Assembly (NCBI RefSeq): GCF_001567565.1
Contig: NZ_LSSW01000028.1
Coordinates: 124,001-188,000, forward strand
Origin: Ectopseudomonas composti
GTDB taxonomy: Bacteria; Pseudomonadota; Gammaproteobacteria; Pseudomonadales; Pseudomonadaceae
DNA: 64,000 bases
Reading direction: 5' to 3'
The translations under genes and the position numbers were made by a program. This document shows positions 1 through 8,363 of the stretch, piece by piece (the stretch's first letter is position 1; every line of letters begins with the position of its first letter). The notes under the pieces are model-generated. The model was not told the origin of the DNA. It did not search any database and worked only from the letters and a program-made list of their open reading frames with translations.

Positions 1-389
1 GGATTCTCTCGCTGGCCTGGTGGCAGGTTCCGCTGCTGCTGCTCGGCGTGCTGCTGGCCATCTCCGGGCCGGCCATGCTGCTGGCCTGGTTCAAGCTGCG
101 GCGCCGCAGCCTGGGACCGATCCTCGACGGTAACGGCTGGGCGGTGAATGCCCAGGCGCGCATCAGCATTCCCTTCGGCACCGCGCTCACGCAGATGGCG
201 GAATTGCCCGAGGGCAGCGACCGCGCGCTGCGTGATCCCTATGCCAACAAGCCGGTGCTGTGGCCTTGGCTGCTGGCGTTGCTGCTGGCCCTGGGGCTGG
301 GCTACTACGCCTGGAGCAATGGTGTGTTCAACCCGCAGCCAGAAGTGCCGGCCGAGGCGGCGGCGCCTGTTCAGGACGCTGCCGGTTAG
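1..389 (+). CDS. Membrane protein of unknown function, C-terminal part (cut by window start)
   Basis: The reading frame is open from the first complete codon (position 3), so the true start lies outside the window. The visible 128 residues hold one hydrophobic segment near the left edge, followed by a basic patch (KLRRR). About 50 soluble residues follow, with the phrase GPILDGNGWAVNAQ, then a second hydrophobic segment (WPWLLALLLALGLGYYAW) and a short Ala/Pro-rich tail. This predicts an inner-membrane protein with a soluble loop. I do not recognise a catalytic motif or a named family. It ends 25 bases before a hairpin repeat and is convergent with cobB. Confidence 0.6.
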   Translation, partial: ILSLAWWQVPLLLLGVLLAISGPAMLLAWFKLRRRSLGPILDGNGWAVNAQARISIPFGTALTQMAELPEGSDRALRDPYANKPVLWPWLLALLLALGLGYYAWSNGVFNPQPEVPAEAAAPVQDAAG

Positions 390-414
390 GGGGTATGGCC
401 GGGCGTTGGGCCCT

Positions 415-482
415 TGTAGGAGTGGTTGGGCGGCATTGCGCTTCAGCCACGAGCAGCTTTCGCGGCTGAAGCCGCTCCTACG
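415..482. repeat. Palindromic intergenic repeat (GTAGGAG...CTCCTAC type)
   Basis: An inverted repeat begins GTAGGAGTGG and ends GCCGCTCCTAC, with an internal TTCGCGGCTGAAGCC arm. The same family recurs near 5.86, 11.23, 12.76, 13.28, 14.44 and 53.98 kb. It lies between two convergent genes and may also end transcription of the left gene. Confidence 0.75.
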
Positions 483-502
483 GGTTGGAAGCCATTTGCG
501 TA

Positions 503-527
503 TTGGCGGGTTTCACCCGCCCTACGG
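503..527. repeat. Short hairpin GGCGGGTTTCACCCGCC
   Basis: A perfect short inverted repeat with arms GGCGGGT/ACCCGCC, followed by CTACGG. It lies seven bases past the end of cobB on the minus strand. It could act as a weak terminator, but no T run follows, so it is listed as a repeat. Confidence 0.5.
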
Positions 528-533
528 TCTCTC

Positions 534-1241
534 TCAGCCAGCCAATAGCTCCGCGACCCAGCGGGGCAACTGTTCGGTGGCCAGGCCATAGCGTTTCTCG
601 GCGAACAGCGAGTGGCCCTGGCTCGGCTCCAGATTGATCTCCAGCGTATGCGCCCCGGCCCTGCGCGCCTGCTCGACGAACCCCGCTGCCGGGTAGACAT
701 GGCCCGAGGTACCGATGCTGACGAACAGCTCGCACTGCTCCAGCGCGTCATAAATACGCTCCATGTAATAGGGCATCTCGCCGAACCAGACGATATCCGG
801 ACGCAGGGTACCGACCAGCCCGCAGCAGGCGCACGCCTGGCTGACTGGCATGTCCTCAAGCAGCGAAAAGCGCTGCTGGCTGTTGCTGCACAGCATCGAT
901 TGCAGCTCGCCGTGCATATGCAGCAGGCGCCTGGAACCAGCACGCTCGTGCAGATTGTCGACGTTCTGCGTGACCAGCAGGAACTCCCCCTGCCAGCTAG
1001 CCTCCAGCTCGGCCAGGGCTCGGTGCCCGGCATTCGGCGTGATGGCCGGATCGCGCAACTGAGCGCGGCGCATATCGTAGAAACGCTGCACCAGCGCCGG
1101 GTCGCGCGCGAAGCCTTCGGGCGTGGCGACTTCCTCGATGCGGTGGTCTTCCCAGAGCCCATCAGCGGCACGAAAGGTACGGATGCCGCTTTCGGCGGAG
1201 ATGCCTGCGCCGGTAAGAATGACGATATTGGGGTGGGGCAT
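534..1241 (-). CDS. cobB: NAD-dependent protein deacylase, sirtuin (CobB)
   Basis: Removes acetyl and other acyl groups from protein lysines using NAD, acting in the cytoplasm. About 235 residues. The Rossmann signature GAGISAESGIRTFR is near residue 12, the NAD-ribose motif QNVDNLHERAG mid-protein, the catalytic His in LHMHGEL, and the zinc Cys set in CSNS followed by CACCG. The substrate pocket motif VWFGE follows. An upstream ATG at 1265 would add eight residues (MATCLGTM) with no ribosome site. The ATG at 1241 follows a GGAA and matches the usual sirtuin N-terminus, so I chose it. The neighbour upstream is a small secreted protein. No regulatory site was seen. Confidence 0.93.
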   Translation of the reverse strand: MPHPNIVILTGAGISAESGIRTFRAADGLWEDHRIEEVATPEGFARDPALVQRFYDMRRAQLRDPAITPNAGHRALAELEASWQGEFLLVTQNVDNLHERAGSRRLLHMHGELQSMLCSNSQQRFSLLEDMPVSQACACCGLVGTLRPDIVWFGEMPYYMERIYDALEQCELFVSIGTSGHVYPAAGFVEQARRAGAHTLEINLEPSQGHSLFAEKRYGLATEQLPRWVAELLAG

Positions 1242-1278
1242 CATGGTTCCGAGGCAGGTCGCCATTCAGTGCAGAGGT

Positions 1279-1584
1279 TCAGCAGGGTTTGCCGTTGGTA
1301 CGGGTGTCGGTCGGCTGCACGCACACCTGCTCGACAATAGACTGCAGCTGAGGGCTCTTGTCACGAATGCTGCTGGTGAAACTGCCGATGAAACGTTCGG
1401 CTGAAGCAGCATCGTCAAAACGACGCGCCCCATTGAGGCTGCCCGTATAAGAGCCGTTACTGGACGCGTAGCAATGCCGGTAGCCTTCGCATTGCAGTGC
1501 AACGACCCATACCGTCGAGTTGACCAGTACTCCAGCCTGAGCGATGCCTGCGCTGAAAAGCAGGCAGAAAAGAGCGGTACGCAT
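1279..1584 (-). CDS. Small secreted protein of unknown function
   Basis: 101 residues, beginning with a clear Sec signal peptide (MRTALFCLLFSAGIAQAG, likely cleaved after AQA). A good AGGAG site at 1593-1597 supports the start. The mature part is polar, has several Cys (two near CEGYRHC, one near VCVQP and one at the C-terminus), and should be periplasmic or extracellular. The cysteines are consistent with two disulfide bonds. I recognise no family. It lies 37 bases ahead of the chosen cobB start on the same strand, so the two may be co-transcribed by chance of position. The function is unknown. Confidence 0.7.
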   Translation of the reverse strand: MRTALFCLLFSAGIAQAGVLVNSTVWVVALQCEGYRHCYASSNGSYTGSLNGARRFDDAASAERFIGSFTSSIRDKSPQLQSIVEQVCVQPTDTRTNGKPC

Positions 1585-1737
1585 ATCGAGAACTCCTGTA
1601 GTCGAGAGTGCGAGATTAGCCGTTGGCGGGTATTTCGGCTATCGGGCACTGACTCCGGAGTTCGTTTTCTCTGCTACCTGAGGCGGGAGTACCTGTCGAC
1701 TCGATAATTGCTGGCTGCATCTGTCCGGTGTAGTGCG

Positions 1738-2445
1738 CTATGCCCGTTCGCTCATCGCCGCCAGGGCCACCGAGGCGGCCGCGGTGCGGGTTTCCACGCC
1801 GAGCTTCACGTACACATGTTCCAGGTGCTTGTTTACCGTGCGTGGACTGAGGCCGAGAATGTCGCCGATATCGCGGTTGGTCTTGCCGCAGGCCACCCAG
1901 CGCAGTACCTGCACTTCGCGCTCGGTGAGCTGGAAGCGTGCTGACAGCCTGGCATGCGCCGGGGCATCGTCGAGGCTCAGGCTGATCGGCTTCGAGGCCG
2001 CGCGTGCAGACTGGAGCGTGCGCGCGGTACGCAGGTGCGAGGCGACCCTGGCGAGCACTTCGTCGGGATTGATCGGTTTGGTCACATAGTCGATACCACC
2101 GGCCGCGAAGCCCTGCACCACGTGCTCACTGTCGGTCAGGGCGGTCATGAACAGCACCGGGATGTCGGTGCTGCTCGGCTCGGCCTTGATCCGCCGGCAG
2201 GTCTCGAAACCATCCAGCCCGGGCATCATCGCGTCGAGCAGGATCAGGTCGGGCCTCCGCCGCTGGATACGTCCCAGCGCGCTGCTGCCGTCCAGCGCCA
2301 CCAGCACCATGTAGCCGGCATCGTCGAGGGCGTCGGAGAGCAGGGCGAGGTTGTCCGGCGTGTCGTCGACGATGAGGATGATGCCGCGTTCGCTCGGCAG
2401 GCCGCTTGGCCTGCCCGACTCAGTCTTGTGGAGCGGCGCATTCAT
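1738..2445 (-). CDS. LuxR/NarL-type response regulator paired with the transporter-fused kinase
   Basis: 235 residues. The N-terminal receiver domain (about 20-140) has the acidic pair DD27-28, phosphoacceptor Asp71 in LILLDAMMPG, Thr101 and Lys123 (VTKP). The C-terminal LuxR helix-turn-helix starts at about residue 170 (LTEREVQVLRWVACGKTNRDI, then SPRTVNKHLEHV). It overlaps the 3' end of the hybrid kinase by 26 bases on the same strand, so translation is probably coupled and the two form one signalling pair. Its likely targets are the divergent amide transporter and fmdA, through the TACGTCAN5CGTA sites. This is inferred from position and motif only. Confidence 0.9.
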   Translation of the reverse strand: MNAPLHKTESGRPSGLPSERGIILIVDDTPDNLALLSDALDDAGYMVLVALDGSSALGRIQRRRPDLILLDAMMPGLDGFETCRRIKAEPSSTDIPVLFMTALTDSEHVVQGFAAGGIDYVTKPINPDEVLARVASHLRTARTLQSARAASKPISLSLDDAPAHARLSARFQLTEREVQVLRWVACGKTNRDIGDILGLSPRTVNKHLEHVYVKLGVETRTAAASVALAAMSERA

Positions 2446-5400
2446 GTTCGGCCTCCTTCAGTTGGCGGTTGAGTTCGTCGAGCTGGAAGTTCTTTACCAA
2501 CAGGCGCAGGGCGGCGGTGAAGCCGGCGCAGGCTGGATCGCGCTGGTCGATGTCATCCAGGCGTTGCTGAAGACCGCGCATGTAGCCGAGCGCGCCCAAC
2601 TCGCGCAGCGCCTGCAGGTCGTCGTTGCCCGGCAAGGTCATGGCCATCGGCGGTGGCGACTGCTCCTGAGTACGGCGCAGCCAGGTCAGGTCGAGCTGGT
2701 GCTGGATGCGTTCGAGTAGCTGCGGGGTGTACACCGGTTTGGCCAGGTAGTCGTCGCAGTCGGCGGCGACGCTGCGTTCGCGGTCGTCGGTAAAGGCGTT
2801 GGCGGAGATCACGATGATCGGTGCCTGGCACTGTGTGTTGCGGCGAATCAGGCGGCTGGTTTCCCAGCCGTCCATCTGCGGCATGGACAGGTCCATCAGG
2901 ATCAATGCCGGGTTGTGCAGCGCTACCTGGCGAATCGCCTCCTGGCCGCTGGCCGCCTGGATCACCTCGAAACCCAGCGGTTCGAGCATGCCGGTCAGCA
3001 CGCGGCGATGTTCGAGGTGATCGTCCACCACCAGGATCAGGCGGCGCTCACCCTGGTAACCGATGATGTCGTGTTCGACGTGCACCACCGCCTGCGGCAC
3101 GCGCACTTCGGAGAGGAACAGACGCACCTGGAAACAGGTGCCCTGGCCGGGGTCGCTGTGCACCGAGAGCTCGCCGCCCATCAGCGCAGTGAGCATGCGG
3201 GTGATGGTCAGGCCGAGGCCGACACCGTTGTCCTGACGCATCAGGTCGCCGCGTTCGAAGGGCTGGAAGATGCGCTCGATCTGCTCCGGGGCGATGCCGA
3301 TGCCGGTATCGATGATCTCGAAGGTGGCGGTTTCGCGCATGTAGCCGACGCGCAAACGCACCTCGCCACGCTCGGTGAAGCGCACCGCGTTGCCCAGCAG
3401 GTTGATCAGGATCTGCCTGACGCGTTTCTCGTCGCCACGCACCACTGCCGGCATGCGGCCGATGCATTCGAGACGAAAGCGCAGGCCTTTCTCGGCCGCC
3501 TGCGGGGTGAACATGCGTTCGAGCTGGTCGATGAACTCCGGGAAGGGAATTTCCGCCAGTTCCAGATGCAGCTTGCCGGCTTCGATCTTGGCCACGTCGA
3601 GCAGACCATCGATCAGCGACAGTAGGTGCGAACCGCTACGCAGGATGGTGGCCAGGGCATCTTTGTGCTGACTCGGCATGGCGGCGTCACGCTGCAGGAT
3701 CTGGGTGTAGCCGAGGATGCTGTTGAGCGGTGTGCGCAGCTCGTGGGACAGGCCGGTGACGTAGCGGCTCTTCGCTGCATTGGCCGCTTCGGCGGCCTCC
3801 TTGGCTTGCTGCAACGCTTCGTCGGTCTTGCGGTGGGCTTCGATCTCTTGCATCAGCAGCAGGGTCTGTCGATCCGATTCTTCTTGCGCCACGCGCCGGC
3901 TTTCGCGGGTCAGCACCAGCCACCAGGCGAGCATGGCGGCAAACAGCGAGAGGGTCAGGAAGGCCTTGAGAAAAGCCTGATAGAGCGTCTGGCGGACTTC
4001 CGGCTCCTGCGTCAGCAGGCTTAGCGATACCTGGCTGTAGATCAGCGCCAGGGCGCCGAACAGCATCAGCACCAGCAGGCTCAGCAGGCCCAGGTACTGC
4101 GCCAGACGGCTGTGCAGGCGCGGGATGGAGACCCGCGGGAACAGCCAGCCGATGAAGTCGTCGAGCTGATCGCTCAGGCGTGCACGCGGCTTGCAACGAT
4201 CCTCACAGCGCGCGTCGAGCGAGCAACACAGCGAGCAGATCGGTGCGCCGTAGGCCGGGCAGTGCGCGGTGTCCGGCTCCTCGAAACGGTTGTTGCACAG
4301 GCAGCACTGCACTTGCCCGGCCTCGGTGTGCGGGTAGAGCAGGTGTGGCTGGCGTTCGCGAGCGATGTAGTAGCGCCCGCCGGTCAGCCAGGCCAGCAGC
4401 GGTGCCAGCAGGAAGGCCGAGATCAGCGCCACGGCCGGGGAGGCCGCTTGTGCCAGGTCGCCGAACAGGCCGCCATGGGCGAGCACCGAAAGCAGCGAGG
4501 CGATCAGCATGGCGCCGACGCCCACCGGGTTGATGTCGTAGAGGTGCGCGCGCTTGAACTCGATGTACTTCGGCGACAGGCCCAGCGGCTTGTTGATGAC
4601 CAGGTCGGCCACCAGTGCGCCGATCCAGGCGATGGCGATATTGGCGTAAAGACCGAGCACTTCCTCGATCGCCTCGAACACCCCCAGCTCCATCAGCATC
4701 AGGGCGATGGCCACGTTGAACACCAGCCACACCACGCGCCCCGGATGGCTGTGGGTGATGCGGGCGAAGAAATTCGACCAGGCCAGCGAGCCGGCGTAGG
4801 CGTTGGTGACGTTGATCTTCACCTGACTGACGATGACGAACAGCACCATGGCTGCCAGCGCCCACTGCGGCGAGGCGAACACGTAGTTGAAGGCCACCAG
4901 GTACATCTGCGTCGGCTCGGCGGCGCGCTCAATGGGAATTTCGTGTTGCAGGGCAAGGAACGCGAGGAAGGCGCCGGCGAGCATCTTCAGCGCGCCGGGA
5001 ATGATCCAGCCGGGCCCGGCAAGCAGCAGCGCCGTCCACCAACGCACGCGGTTGGCGCGGTTCTTTTCCGGCAGGAAGCGCAGGTAGTCGACCTGCTCGC
5101 CGATCTGCGTGATCAGGGCCAGGGCCACGGTGCAGGCGGCGCCGAAGTGCAGCAGGTTGAAACTGCCTGGCTCGCCCTCGCGGCCGGCGAAGCTGGTCCA
5201 GTCCGACAGCGCCTCGGGGTTCTTGGCGATGACGAAGACGTAGGGCAGCACCAGCAGGAACAGCCACACGGGTTGTGTCCACATCTGCAGACGGTTGATC
5301 AGGGTGATGCCGTAGGCCACCAGCGGAATGATGATGATCGAGCAGATCACATAGGCCAGGGCCAGCGGGATGTTGAAATAGAGCTCCAGGGCCAGCGCCA

Positions 5401-5815
5401 TGATCGCCGCTTCGAGGGCGAAGAACAGGAAGGTGAAACTGGCGTAGATCAGCGAGGTGATGGTCGAGCCGATGTAGCCGAAGCCGGCGCCACGGGTCAG
5501 CAGGTCCATGTCCAGGCCAGAGCGGGCCGCGTAGTAGCTGATCGGCAGCCCGGTGAGGAAGATCACCAGGCTGACCGCGAGGATCGCCCACAGGGTGTTG
5601 GTGAAACCATAGGATAGCGCCAGAGCGCCGCCGATGGCTTCCAGGGCGAGGAACGACACAGCGCCGAGCGCGGTGTTGGCGATACGCAGCTCCGACCATT
5701 TGCGGAACGACCTGGGCGTGAAGCGCAGGGCGTAATCCTCCATGGTCTCGTCGGCGACCCAGGCGTTGTAGTCGCGGCGGATCTTGATGATGCGCTGGGG
5801 GCCGGTTGGCTGCAC
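2420..5815 (-). CDS. Hybrid sensor histidine kinase with an NCS1-permease-like sensor half
   Basis: 1131 residues. Residues about 30-490 form about 12 membrane segments resembling the purine/cytosine (NCS1) permease fold. Residues about 502-541 hold nine Cys (CCLC, HCP, ICSLCC, RCEDRC), a probable metal-binding module. Two more membrane segments follow, then HisKA with His691 (SHELRTPLN), the ATPase domain (NLLGNAVRF, DTGIGIAP, GVGLGL), a receiver domain with Asp975 (LILMDLSMPQMDG) and a helical tail. The start is GTG. The architecture parallels CbrA and MxtR, where a transporter domain acts as the sensor. The divergent ABC importer suggests the ligand is an amide, urea or related compound (inference). 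It may transport, sense, or both. Confidence 0.88.
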   Translation of the reverse strand: MQPTGPQRIIKIRRDYNAWVADETMEDYALRFTPRSFRKWSELRIANTALGAVSFLALEAIGGALALSYGFTNTLWAILAVSLVIFLTGLPISYYAARSGLDMDLLTRGAGFGYIGSTITSLIYASFTFLFFALEAAIMALALELYFNIPLALAYVICSIIIIPLVAYGITLINRLQMWTQPVWLFLLVLPYVFVIAKNPEALSDWTSFAGREGEPGSFNLLHFGAACTVALALITQIGEQVDYLRFLPEKNRANRVRWWTALLLAGPGWIIPGALKMLAGAFLAFLALQHEIPIERAAEPTQMYLVAFNYVFASPQWALAAMVLFVIVSQVKINVTNAYAGSLAWSNFFARITHSHPGRVVWLVFNVAIALMLMELGVFEAIEEVLGLYANIAIAWIGALVADLVINKPLGLSPKYIEFKRAHLYDINPVGVGAMLIASLLSVLAHGGLFGDLAQAASPAVALISAFLLAPLLAWLTGGRYYIARERQPHLLYPHTEAGQVQCCLCNNRFEEPDTAHCPAYGAPICSLCCSLDARCEDRCKPRARLSDQLDDFIGWLFPRVSIPRLHSRLAQYLGLLSLLVLMLFGALALIYSQVSLSLLTQEPEVRQTLYQAFLKAFLTLSLFAAMLAWWLVLTRESRRVAQEESDRQTLLLMQEIEAHRKTDEALQQAKEAAEAANAAKSRYVTGLSHELRTPLNSILGYTQILQRDAAMPSQHKDALATILRSGSHLLSLIDGLLDVAKIEAGKLHLELAEIPFPEFIDQLERMFTPQAAEKGLRFRLECIGRMPAVVRGDEKRVRQILINLLGNAVRFTERGEVRLRVGYMRETATFEIIDTGIGIAPEQIERIFQPFERGDLMRQDNGVGLGLTITRMLTALMGGELSVHSDPGQGTCFQVRLFLSEVRVPQAVVHVEHDIIGYQGERRLILVVDDHLEHRRVLTGMLEPLGFEVIQAASGQEAIRQVALHNPALILMDLSMPQMDGWETSRLIRRNTQCQAPIIVISANAFTDDRERSVAADCDDYLAKPVYTPQLLERIQHQLDLTWLRRTQEQSPPPMAMTLPGNDDLQALRELGALGYMRGLQQRLDDIDQRDPACAGFTAALRLLVKNFQLDELNRQLKEAEHECAAPQD

Positions 5816-6006
5816 GGGCGGATCCTGGTCGGGGGCGAGTTGTCGGGGCGGCTTCGGCGCGAAGCATTTTCGCGGCTGCTGCCGCTCCTACGGCAGATAT
5901 CAGCAACTTCCATGCCCTGACTCAGCGAGGCCTCTGGCGCGCGCGTGAGCTTCTGTCTGCCTGGTTTTTCTGCGCCCAGCTTGCACCAGGCTGGCGCAGG
6001 CTGCTG

Positions 6007-6022
6007 TACGTCAGATGACGTA
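6007..6022. promoter_or_regulatory. Candidate response-regulator site 1 (TACGTCAN5CGTA)
   Basis: The sequence TACGTCAGATGACGTA is itself near-palindromic (TACGTCA/TGACGTA). It shares TACGTCA plus CGTA at identical spacing with the sites at 6029 and 11419. It lies 104 bases ahead of the importer's first ATG. The binding protein is inferred to be the adjacent LuxR-type regulator. Confidence 0.6.
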
Positions 6023-6028
6023 TGCCGT

Positions 6029-6044
6029 TACGTCATGCTGCGTA
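6029..6044. promoter_or_regulatory. Candidate response-regulator site 2 (TACGTCAN5CGTA)
   Basis: TACGTCATGCTGCGTA. Its start is exactly 22 bases (two helical turns) from the start of site 1, placing the two sites on the same DNA face, as is usual for cooperating dimers. Confidence 0.6.
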
Positions 6045-6125
6045 TACCCCGCTTGCCGGGGCGAACGCATCCTTGCTGCGAAGCCGGCGTGGTTCGGCAC
6101 GAATAACCAGCACAGGAGCACGACC

Positions 6126-7358
6126 ATGGACTCTCAACCGATTCGACTTCTTCCTCGCCGGCTGGCGGTAGGGGCGGCAGCGCTCTCGCTGCTGGCCGCC
6201 AGCCTGTTCAGCCACGTGGCCAGCGCCGAGGTCAACAGCACCGGCCTGGCGGTGACCGACACTGAGGTGACGGTCGGTATCCTGCATTCGGCCACCGGCA
6301 CCATGGCGATTTCCGAAACCGGGTCGATCCAGGCCGAGCGTCTGGCCATCGAGCAGATCAACGCCAGTGGCGGCGTGCTCGGCCGGCAGATCAAGGTCAT
6401 TCAGGAAGATGGGGCTTCCGACTGGCCGACCTTCGCCGAGAAGGCACGCAAGCTGCTGGTCGGCGACAAGGTCGCGACCGTGTTCGGCTGCTGGACTTCG
6501 GCCTCGCGCAAGGCGGTGCTGCCGGTGTTCGAGAAGGAAAACGGCCTGCTCTACTACCCGACCTTCTACGAAGGCCTGGAGCAGTCGAAGAACGTCATCT
6601 ACACCGGCCAGGAGGCCACTCAGCAGATCCTTGCCGGTCTGGACTGGGTGGCCAAGGAGAAGGGCGCCAAGACCTTCTACCTGCTGGGCTCGGACTACAT
6701 CTGGCCGCGTACCTCGATGAAGATCGCGCGCAAGCACATCGAGAACGTGCTCGGCGGCAAGGTGGTCGGCGAAGAGTACTACCCGCTGGGCAACACCCAG
6801 TTCGGCTCGCTGATCAACAAGATCAAGTTGCGCAAGCCTGACGTGGTGTTCGCTGCCGTGGTCGGTGGCTCCAACGTCGCCTTCTACAAGCAGATGAAGG
6901 CCGCCGGTGTCACTGCCGACAAGCAGACCCTGCTGACCCTGTCGGTCACCGAAGACGAGCTGCTGGGTATCGGTGGCGAGAACATGGCCGGCTTCTACGC
7001 CTCGATGAAGTACTTCCAGAGCCTGGACAACCCGAACAACGCCGCCTTCGTCGAAGCCTTCAAGGCCAAGTACGGCAAGGACGCGGTGATCGGTGACGTG
7101 ACCCAGGCCGCCTACCTCGGCCCGTGGCTGTGGAAGGCCGCCGTGGAGAAAGCCGGCAGCTTCGACATCGACAAGGTGGTTGCCGCTTCCCCGGGCATCG
7201 AGCTGGACACCGCGCCGGAAGGCTACGTCAAGGTGCACGACAACCATCACCTGTGGAGCAAGACTCGCATCGGTGAAGTGCAGAAGGACGGCCAGTTCAA
7301 GGTGGTCTACGAGTCCGACCTGATCGAGCCGAATCCCTTCCCGGAAGGCTACCAGTAA
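6126..7358 (+). CDS. Urea/short-chain amide ABC transporter, periplasmic binding protein (UrtA/FmdD-like)
   Basis: 410 residues. A signal peptide with a twin-Arg-like PRRLAVGAAALSLLAASLF stretch and cleavage near SAE leads into a type I periplasmic binding fold (Peripla_BP_5). Hallmarks of the UrtA/FmdD/AmiC group are TVGILHSATGTMAISE, FGCWTSASRKAVLP, LLYYPTFYEG and GSDYIWPRTS. It should bind urea or small amides in the periplasm and pass them to the permeases encoded next. The ATG at 6126 has AGGAG eight bases upstream. A longer in-frame start at 6015 would place regulator site 2 inside the coding region and bury the signal peptide, so I rejected it. Confidence 0.92.
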   Translation: MDSQPIRLLPRRLAVGAAALSLLAASLFSHVASAEVNSTGLAVTDTEVTVGILHSATGTMAISETGSIQAERLAIEQINASGGVLGRQIKVIQEDGASDWPTFAEKARKLLVGDKVATVFGCWTSASRKAVLPVFEKENGLLYYPTFYEGLEQSKNVIYTGQEATQQILAGLDWVAKEKGAKTFYLLGSDYIWPRTSMKIARKHIENVLGGKVVGEEYYPLGNTQFGSLINKIKLRKPDVVFAAVVGGSNVAFYKQMKAAGVTADKQTLLTLSVTEDELLGIGGENMAGFYASMKYFQSLDNPNNAAFVEAFKAKYGKDAVIGDVTQAAYLGPWLWKAAVEKAGSFDIDKVVAASPGIELDTAPEGYVKVHDNHHLWSKTRIGEVQKDGQFKVVYESDLIEPNPFPEGYQ

Positions 7359-7370
7359 CACCTGTGCATG

Positions 7371-7402
7371 GCTTGCCGGCGATCGCTGGATCGTCGGCAA
7401 GC
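7371..7402 (+). other. Intercistronic stem-loop after the binding-protein gene
   Basis: The arms GCTTGCCGGCGAT and ATCGTCGGCAAGC pair with one mismatch across a six-base loop. No T run follows. Such hairpins behind binding-protein genes commonly stabilise the upstream message or dampen downstream expression, which gives more binding protein than permease. That role is inferred here. Confidence 0.55.
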
Positions 7403-7445
7403 CGGCTCCTACAAGGCCTTCTCTTCTCTATTGGAGACCATCAAC

Positions 7446-8363
7446 ATGGAATGGCTATCGGAATTCGGCGCCATCGCGGCCATGCAGGGGTTCAACGGCT
7501 TGTCCGTGTTCTGTGTTCTCCTGCTGATGGCGCTGGGGCTGGCGATCATCTTCGGGCAGATGGGCGTGATCAACATGGCCCATGGCGAGTTTCTCACCAT
7601 CGGTGCCTACACCACCTTCGTGGTGTCCTCGCTGACCTCCAGCTATGCACCGGCCTTCGGGCCTTACTACTTCTTCCTCGCGATCATCCTCTCGTTCTTC
7701 ATCGCCGGCGCCATCGGCTGGCTGGTGGAGTGGGCGATGATCAGCAAGCTCTACCAGCGTCCGCTGGACACCCTGCTGGCGACATGGGGCCTGTCTCTGG
7801 TGATGCAGCAGGGCTTTCGCTCGATCTTCGGTGCGCGCGAAGTCAGCGCCACGCTGCCGGAGTGGCTGATGGGCTCCTGGAACCCGACCGAGGCCATCGA
7901 CATTCCGCGTAACGGCCTGTTCGTCATGGGCCTGACCCTGCTGCTCACCGTGCTGCTGTTTATCATGCTCTACCGCTCGCGCTGGGGCCTGCAGGTGCGC
8001 GCCACCATGCAGAACCGGGTGATGGCGCGTTCCGTGGGCATCAACACCAAGCGCGTCGACCGTATGACCTTCGCCCTCGGCTGCGGTGTCGCCGGCGTCG
8101 CTGGCGCGGCTTTCACCACCATCGGCTCGACCGGGCCGACCGCAGGTTCGCTGTACATCGTCGACACCTTCCTGGTGGTGGTCTTCGGCGGTGCGTCCAG
8201 CCTGCTCGGCACCATCGCTTCGGCGTTCAGCATCGCCCAGGCGCAATCGCTGCTGGAGTTCTTCACCAGCGGTTCGATGGCCAAGGTGCTGACCCTGTCC
8301 GCCGTGGTGCTGATCCTGATGCTGCGCCCGCAGGGGTTGTTCTCCATCAAGGTGCGCAAATGA
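7446..8363 (+). CDS. Urea/amide ABC transporter permease, LivH type (UrtB/FmdE-like)
   Basis: 305 residues of inner-membrane permease of the branched-chain amino acid (LivH) type. It has about eight hydrophobic segments and the family phrases FGQMGVINMAHGEF near residue 38, ATMQNRVMARSVGIN, and the C-terminal RPQGLFS. It forms the membrane channel together with the next permease gene. The start ATG at 7446 has GGAG at 7433-7436; a longer open frame upstream crosses the stem-loop and was rejected. Family members with urea and with amide specificity look alike, so the substrate is assigned from the downstream amidases. Confidence 0.9.
   Translation: MEWLSEFGAIAAMQGFNGLSVFCVLLLMALGLAIIFGQMGVINMAHGEFLTIGAYTTFVVSSLTSSYAPAFGPYYFFLAIILSFFIAGAIGWLVEWAMISKLYQRPLDTLLATWGLSLVMQQGFRSIFGAREVSATLPEWLMGSWNPTEAIDIPRNGLFVMGLTLLLTVLLFIMLYRSRWGLQVRATMQNRVMARSVGINTKRVDRMTFALGCGVAGVAGAAFTTIGSTGPTAGSLYIVDTFLVVVFGGASSLLGTIASAFSIAQAQSLLEFFTSGSMAKVLTLSAVVLILMLRPQGLFSIKVRK

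Larger units (their letters stand above)
5816..6125. other. Divergent control region between the hybrid kinase and the amide importer
   Basis: 310 bases with no gene. It holds half of a GTAGGAG-type hairpin repeat at 5858-5891, two copies of a 16-bp motif at 6007 and 6029, and a short hairpin CCCCGCTTGCCGGGGC near 6047. A clear AGGAG lies at 6114-6118 ahead of the importer's binding-protein gene. I could not place a convincing sigma-70 or sigma-54 core promoter. Confidence 0.7.

Noticed and set aside
1242..1265. Upstream start of cobB
   Set aside because: No Shine-Dalgarno and an atypical MATCLGTM prefix.
4112..5617. 501-codon frame antisense to the hybrid kinase
   Set aside because: His/Gln/Gly-rich, shadow of a long GC-rich gene on the other strand; no ribosome site or known domain.
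6015..6125. N-terminal extension of the importer binding protein
   Set aside because: It would place regulator site 2 inside the gene and precede a normal signal peptide that has its own AGGAG.
6045..6125. Sigma-54 promoter ahead of the importer
   Set aside because: GGCAC occurs near 6095 but GG and GC are 12, not 10, bases apart; no NtrC-like enhancer found.
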